This document shows, in pieces, positions 59,999-64,000 of a stretch of DNA of 64,000 nt. The notes beneath the pieces were generated by a model, which was given only the letters and a program-made list of their open reading frames with translations, had not been told where the DNA came from and searched no databases. Both the position numbers and the translations under genes were made by a program. How positions within the stretch are numbered: position 1 is the stretch's first letter; every line of letters begins with the position of its first letter. Source of the stretch: Icerya purchasi (lineage: Eukaryota > Arthropoda > Insecta > Hemiptera > Monophlebidae); contig CM077115.1 in NCBI GenBank assembly GCA_039619475.1, positions 553,744,826 to 553,808,825 of the forward strand. The letters run 5' to 3'.

Positions 59999-60427
59999 CA
60001 TTGGCGCACTCAAGGGGGTGCCACGGAGCCATTGCTCCCCCCAAAAAATCTTCGAAATCTTAATTTCGTTTCGTAATGTTTTGTTTTACTTCATTTTTTT
60101 TCAAAAAAACACACATATTTACTTTTTGCTTCTATTACAAGTATAATGTTATATACTTTTAGGTAATTTTTTTAAAATAAAATTCGTATACTTATATCTA
60201 ATTTGTGCTTATTACAAACATAATGTTACGTTTCTATTATTATTATTATTATTTTTTTAAAAATAATATTCGTTAATTCCGTATTTTTTTTTTTTATTCT
60301 TTTTATTTTAATTTACAAACCACGGAAATAGATATAGGTACTTAGTCGAGGTACCGAGTTACCACCTCCCCTAACTCATCTTTTAAATTCTAGCCCCGGA
60401 CAAAAAAAAATCCTGAGTGCGCCTTTG
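59999..60427. mobile_element. hAT-type MITE family 2
   Basis: 429 bp, ends CATTGGCGCACTCA and TGAGTGCGCCTTTG (inverted repeats). The flanking 8 bases are AACACCAG (59991-59998) and AACACCAA (60428-60435), 7 of 8 identical. CA-starting TIRs and 8-bp duplications point to hAT. The element has no coding capacity and includes a short (TTA)n patch and T-rich tracts. It is distinct from family 1 in TIR and interior. Confidence 0.85.
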
Positions 60428-62149
60428 AACACCAAGGAGGACGAAAACAGATCTACGAAAAACTCGGTTGAATCGAAAAAGATTATCTATGTCGCGCTTA
60501 TAGAGTTGTATTATTGTACGTGGAAATTAAAAATTACGGGATTACGTTATGGGGGGGGGGACGATGCGAAAGATAAACACACATATCCGATATCATAGCT
60601 AAATTTTTTGCAAGCTGATTGTCCTAAATTCAAGCGAGTACTACTGGTATTACGTACATATATCGATGGTAGATTTCGCATTTCTGGCTTATCCGGGAAA
60701 AAACAATATTAACATATATTGTGCACGGCTGGAAAATTTTGAAATAATTTTTTCCAGCAGAGAAATTTTAAAAACTTTTTTCTTTTTTTTTGGTTTTTAA
60801 AACAAATGTAACGAAACAATTAATGATTAAAAGCTATATATATATATATATATTATAACGAAACGGTTCGAGGGAAATTTAATAAATATACCGCGGATAA
60901 CCAAAAGATTTAGGGTGGTAATAAATAGGTTCAAAAAAAAAAAAAATACGCGATATGTTAGGCGAAGGATAGAATCAAAGTGTGATCCTTGAAACACTTT
61001 TGAAAATAGCCTCACAAGTCCAGAATGTCGTCAGTATCCGACAAAAAGATACTCGTACGTTTTGTTTTTTTTTTTAATTCCTTTATGTCTGTTTTTACTA
61101 AGGTCTCATGATCTGGAGCGTTTGCCGACTCGCGAATTATTTAGTTTCCTGACACAAAGAACTCCTCGATAATACACACTTTTTATGCACTATATGAGTC
61201 CAGCTAGGAATTGTTTTTTTTTTTTTTGTTTTTTTCGGCTTTTCACCGGGCGAGGTTTAGTTCGTTATTGAATTATTAAATTATTTCCTATTTTCGGTTA
61301 ATTTATTGGTTAAATGTGAGAAAGTGCCAATTAATTCGGATTCATCATTCGGTGATTAATTAAGTTTTTACGTTTACTGCAAAATTTTAATATTTTTTCA
61401 CCGTACCAGCCAGTGTAATACGATTTTTATTATGCAAAAAAAAAAAATTGATAATTTCTAGTCATTAGACGAAAATGTAAACGATCAGCTGATGTCAACT
61501 AAAACCGGTGAAAAATACACAACGATAATAACGTAAGTTGAAATAAATCTGATTAATACGCAAAAAAACGTTAAAAGTTTAAACAATGCTAATTAAAAGA
61601 ACTCGGCGGTGGCAAAAAAGAAAAAAACAACTCCTCATTAGCCTAGATACAAGATGGGAATTATCACCCCCCCCCATCCGTACTCCTTTTAATTTCGATA
61701 CCAGTTTTCACTAGCATTGTACCTAAACATCTGAATCGATTTGCCAGAAAACAGATTGCGCATTGCGCATTTCACATTTCACTTCACTTCAGTGGGTAAA
61801 GGAGAGCGCCCCTGAAAGCCGAGCAACTACGAGAAAAGAATTTTACAACATCCGTAATAACTGGACTGTAACGCGCGCGACATTTCTTTCAGCAAGTTAA
61901 GCTTAACAAAAGACGTTTTTTGGAATAGAAAGTTAAATGTTGCGGGATCAAAAAGAATTTTTTGTTCGAATCGGAAATTAAATGACTACAAATCGAAGGA
62001 AAAAAAAAGTTTTTCGCCGATAAAAATTTCAATAATAAAAAATATTTTTTCAAAAATTAAGAACAAAACCAAAAGAAGCGCCTTCGAGATTTACTCTAAA
62101 AATTCAATAAAAATACGCTAAAAAGTAAAAAATCCTTTTCAATACATAC
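60428..62149. other. Intergenic, nothing recognised
   Basis: G run at 60551-60560 and C run at 61667-61675; poly-T tract at about 61208-61238. No gene seen. Confidence 0.5.
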
Positions 62150-62195
<46 letters not shown>

Positions 62196-62200
<5 letters not shown>

Positions 62201-62462
62201 CGGCCATTTCGGCCCCGTAAAAAGGGGCTCTGCCTCTTGACCCTTCTTGTTTACATTGCTGTCTCTTTCTCTTCTACACGTTGTATAAAATGATCAAAAT
62301 TTACAACGTAATTCTAAATCGGTCCATATGAATATAGTATAACATAATCGCAAAAATCCTATAAAATATAACAAACGTTACACATAAAATTGGGACATAT
62401 TTTTAGGACATTTTTTAGGATATTTTTTCTAATGGGGGGTTGCTTAAGAATTACAATTAATA
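62196..62462 (+). mobile_element. TA-bounded MITE-like repeat, copy at 62.2 kb
   Basis: Starts AACTCGGCCATTTCGGCC after a (TA)n tract, has TTCTACACGTTGTATAAAA, the subterminal string ACAACGTAATTCTAA, two or three internal GGACATTTTT units, and ends TTAAGAATTACAATTAATAT. Shorter than the copies at 32.2 and 35.6 kb. The frame at 62390-62608 overlaps its right end and is not considered a gene. Confidence 0.8.
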
Positions 62463-64000
62463 TAGAAAATAACACTGATACATGTAATATTTTATGTGCC
62501 AATTTTGCGATAGTACAGAATTTTTCTAAAGAGACACTCCCTATTTTTTTTAACGTTTATTTCAACGACTCAGTATATGAGGGACCTACGCTTTTAAGTA
62601 AACAATGAACCATTAAAATCGGCCTAATTAGTCAAAAATTACGTGCGACGAACATAAAAAAAATGAAAGACTTATAATTTTCTTTTTGAATTTTCCCCCT
62701 GATTAATTTTTTCGAATTAAATTTCTTTTAACAACGTGCCTCCTATATCTATATTAGGGCGCACCGGTTTTGCCAGTCAAATTCTTTATTTTGACACGAT
62801 TATTGATGACCTTCTTAAATGACGAAAATGATTATACACGAACAAGTAGTAAATTTTTCTCTGGCAACAACACATCATATTGCGGTATAGCAAATTGTAG
62901 ATGAAACAAGTAACGAGCAATTTTAGGAAATGATTATTCAGCATATTGCGAAAAGGAGAGTTCGAGATTCGCTCCGAACAAACGGCATACCACACACATA
63001 AGCATAATGCACATCGATATTCACTTATCCGACAGCTGGGAGCATAATTATTATCGCTCCTCCGTAAATATACGTATATAAATTTTTTTAAATTCACGGC
63101 AAAATCTCTCGCGATATCCAGATAATAAAAATCTATTTTTATTCCATTTAGTTGCACATACGCGTTGATAACTTCACCGTGCATGCTTTTTCGCTGTTAA
63201 TGTTATTGGTATTATTATAATTTATATTAATTAAATAAGTTAAATGGATTTATGTAAATATTATTCTAAGCAGTAGAGGGAATATAAATTTAGTACACGT
63301 TGTAATTACAAATAAAAAAAAAGTCGTGACAATAGAAATAACGTAACAGAGTTAAGTATGGGGCATGTACACTGCGAGTGTATTTTGTTCCGAGTTTGAA
63401 AACAAACGTAGAGACAACGATAATATTTTTTTGTTTTTGTTATTCATTTCATTTTCTTTACTTTATTTCCAATATTTCATAAGTAGTATATTAGTGAGCA
63501 TATTAACGTTCATTTTGCTCGTTTCATTATTAAGTTTTTGTTAATTTCCATTTTTTAATTATTTCTTTTCTATTATATCACTTTTTTAAATTTAGTCTCG
63601 TTTTAATTATTGCTTCTGTTTCTTTCATGATTTCCTGATCAGCTGAAATTTTTGTTACAAGCCACTCTTTTCAGGGCTACTTTTGTGTTATTTCACTGAA
63701 ATATTTTTTGTTGAATTTTATTAATTATTTTATTCCACGCTTTGCAGGACAAATATATATATATATGTCTATTAAAAGCATTTACAAAAAAAAAAAGGAA
63801 AGCGCTTAACATTGACTTTTTGCAGTCGGCATTGAATTCAAATTGCAACAATAATTAAAATCTTATTAATGAGTGTATATATAATAATAGTATATAATCA
63901 TTCACTATCTTAAGCTGAGTAATAAACATGTACTCCATTTTTGTCGCTGGTTCCAAAAAGTTCACGTTTTTTTTTTTTTTTTTTTTTTTAACGTTATTGA
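62463..64000. other. Intergenic with one unrecognised minus frame
   Basis: The 132-aa minus frame at 62786-63184 (MHGEVINAYVQLNGIKIDFY at the start, Cys- and Tyr-rich later) is the longest frame in the window that is not from a transposon. I see no motif, signal peptide or splice context for it. A poly-T run closes the window at about 63967-63989. Confidence 0.4.

Noticed and set aside
62786..63184. 132-aa minus frame considered as a gene
   Set aside because: No motif, signal, splice context or codon pattern supports it; AT-rich DNA of this size is expected to give a frame of that length.
1..64000. CRISPR arrays, operons or phage-like systems
   Set aside because: No regularly spaced repeats with unique spacers and no prokaryotic gene organisation; the element spectrum is eukaryotic.

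Overview
The window looks like gene-poor, AT-rich nuclear DNA from an arthropod, most probably an insect. This is inferred from the transposon spectrum: a DD34D mariner, jockey-like, CR1-like, I-like and RTE-like non-LTR retrotransposons, and Penelope-like elements (PLEs) with GIY-YIG endonucleases. The many (TA)n and (TTA)n tracts fit the same picture. The species cannot be named from sequence alone. I found no confident host protein-coding gene, tRNA, rRNA or CRISPR array. One GC/CpG-rich island near 59.2-59.65 kb may hold a first exon of a host gene (TATA-like box, first ATG after an in-frame stop, consensus splice donor), but this is tentative.

Layout. 0-0.6 kb: 3' end of a PLE. 1.1-1.7 kb: a foldback (long inverted repeat) element. 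2.3-2.9 kb: decayed mariner-like transposase (-). 3.2-3.96 kb: CR1-like LINE 3' end (+). 5.2-6.5 kb: a full-length mariner with 29-bp perfect terminal inverted repeats (TIRs), TA duplication and an intact 358-aa DD34D transposase; it is the only intact gene seen. 6.6-8.0 kb: I-like LINE with RNase H (+). 9.0-9.85 kb: inverted repeat with a PLE-type hairpin motif. 10.4-13.3 kb: a 5S-box-like dispersed repeat, a MITE-like copy and an R1-like reverse transcriptase (RT) remnant. 14.7-15.7 kb: RTE-like LINE (+). 17.8-18.5 kb: LINE RT (+). 19.1-23.1 kb: CR1-like LINE (-) whose ORF1 is split by a 1.7-kb foldback transposon. 24.9-25.8 kb: jockey RT (-). 26.7-27.7 kb: a 5'-truncated PLE flanked by inverted terminal repeats and a 13-bp target duplication.

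29.6-45.8 kb: four copies of one hAT-type MITE (three with 8-bp target duplications), a TA-bounded MITE-like family, several I-like LINE tails, and a ~158-bp tandem repeat at 39.9-40.65 kb. 49.2-50.2 kb: LINE with RNase H (-). 52.6-56.2 kb: jockey pieces (ORF1, endonuclease, RT C-terminus; -) with a PLE 3' end joined into the endonuclease. 57.2-58.0 kb: LINE C-terminus (-) with a repeated 3' UTR. 60.0-60.4 kb: a second hAT-type MITE. 62.2 kb: another TA-bounded MITE-like copy. The rest is AT-rich DNA with simple repeats.

The elements do not act together as a pathway; they are layers of insertions of different ages. The most notable are the intact mariner, the foldback transposon inside the CR1-like ORF1, and the PLE copies that show inverted terminal repeats and a hammerhead-like hairpin.
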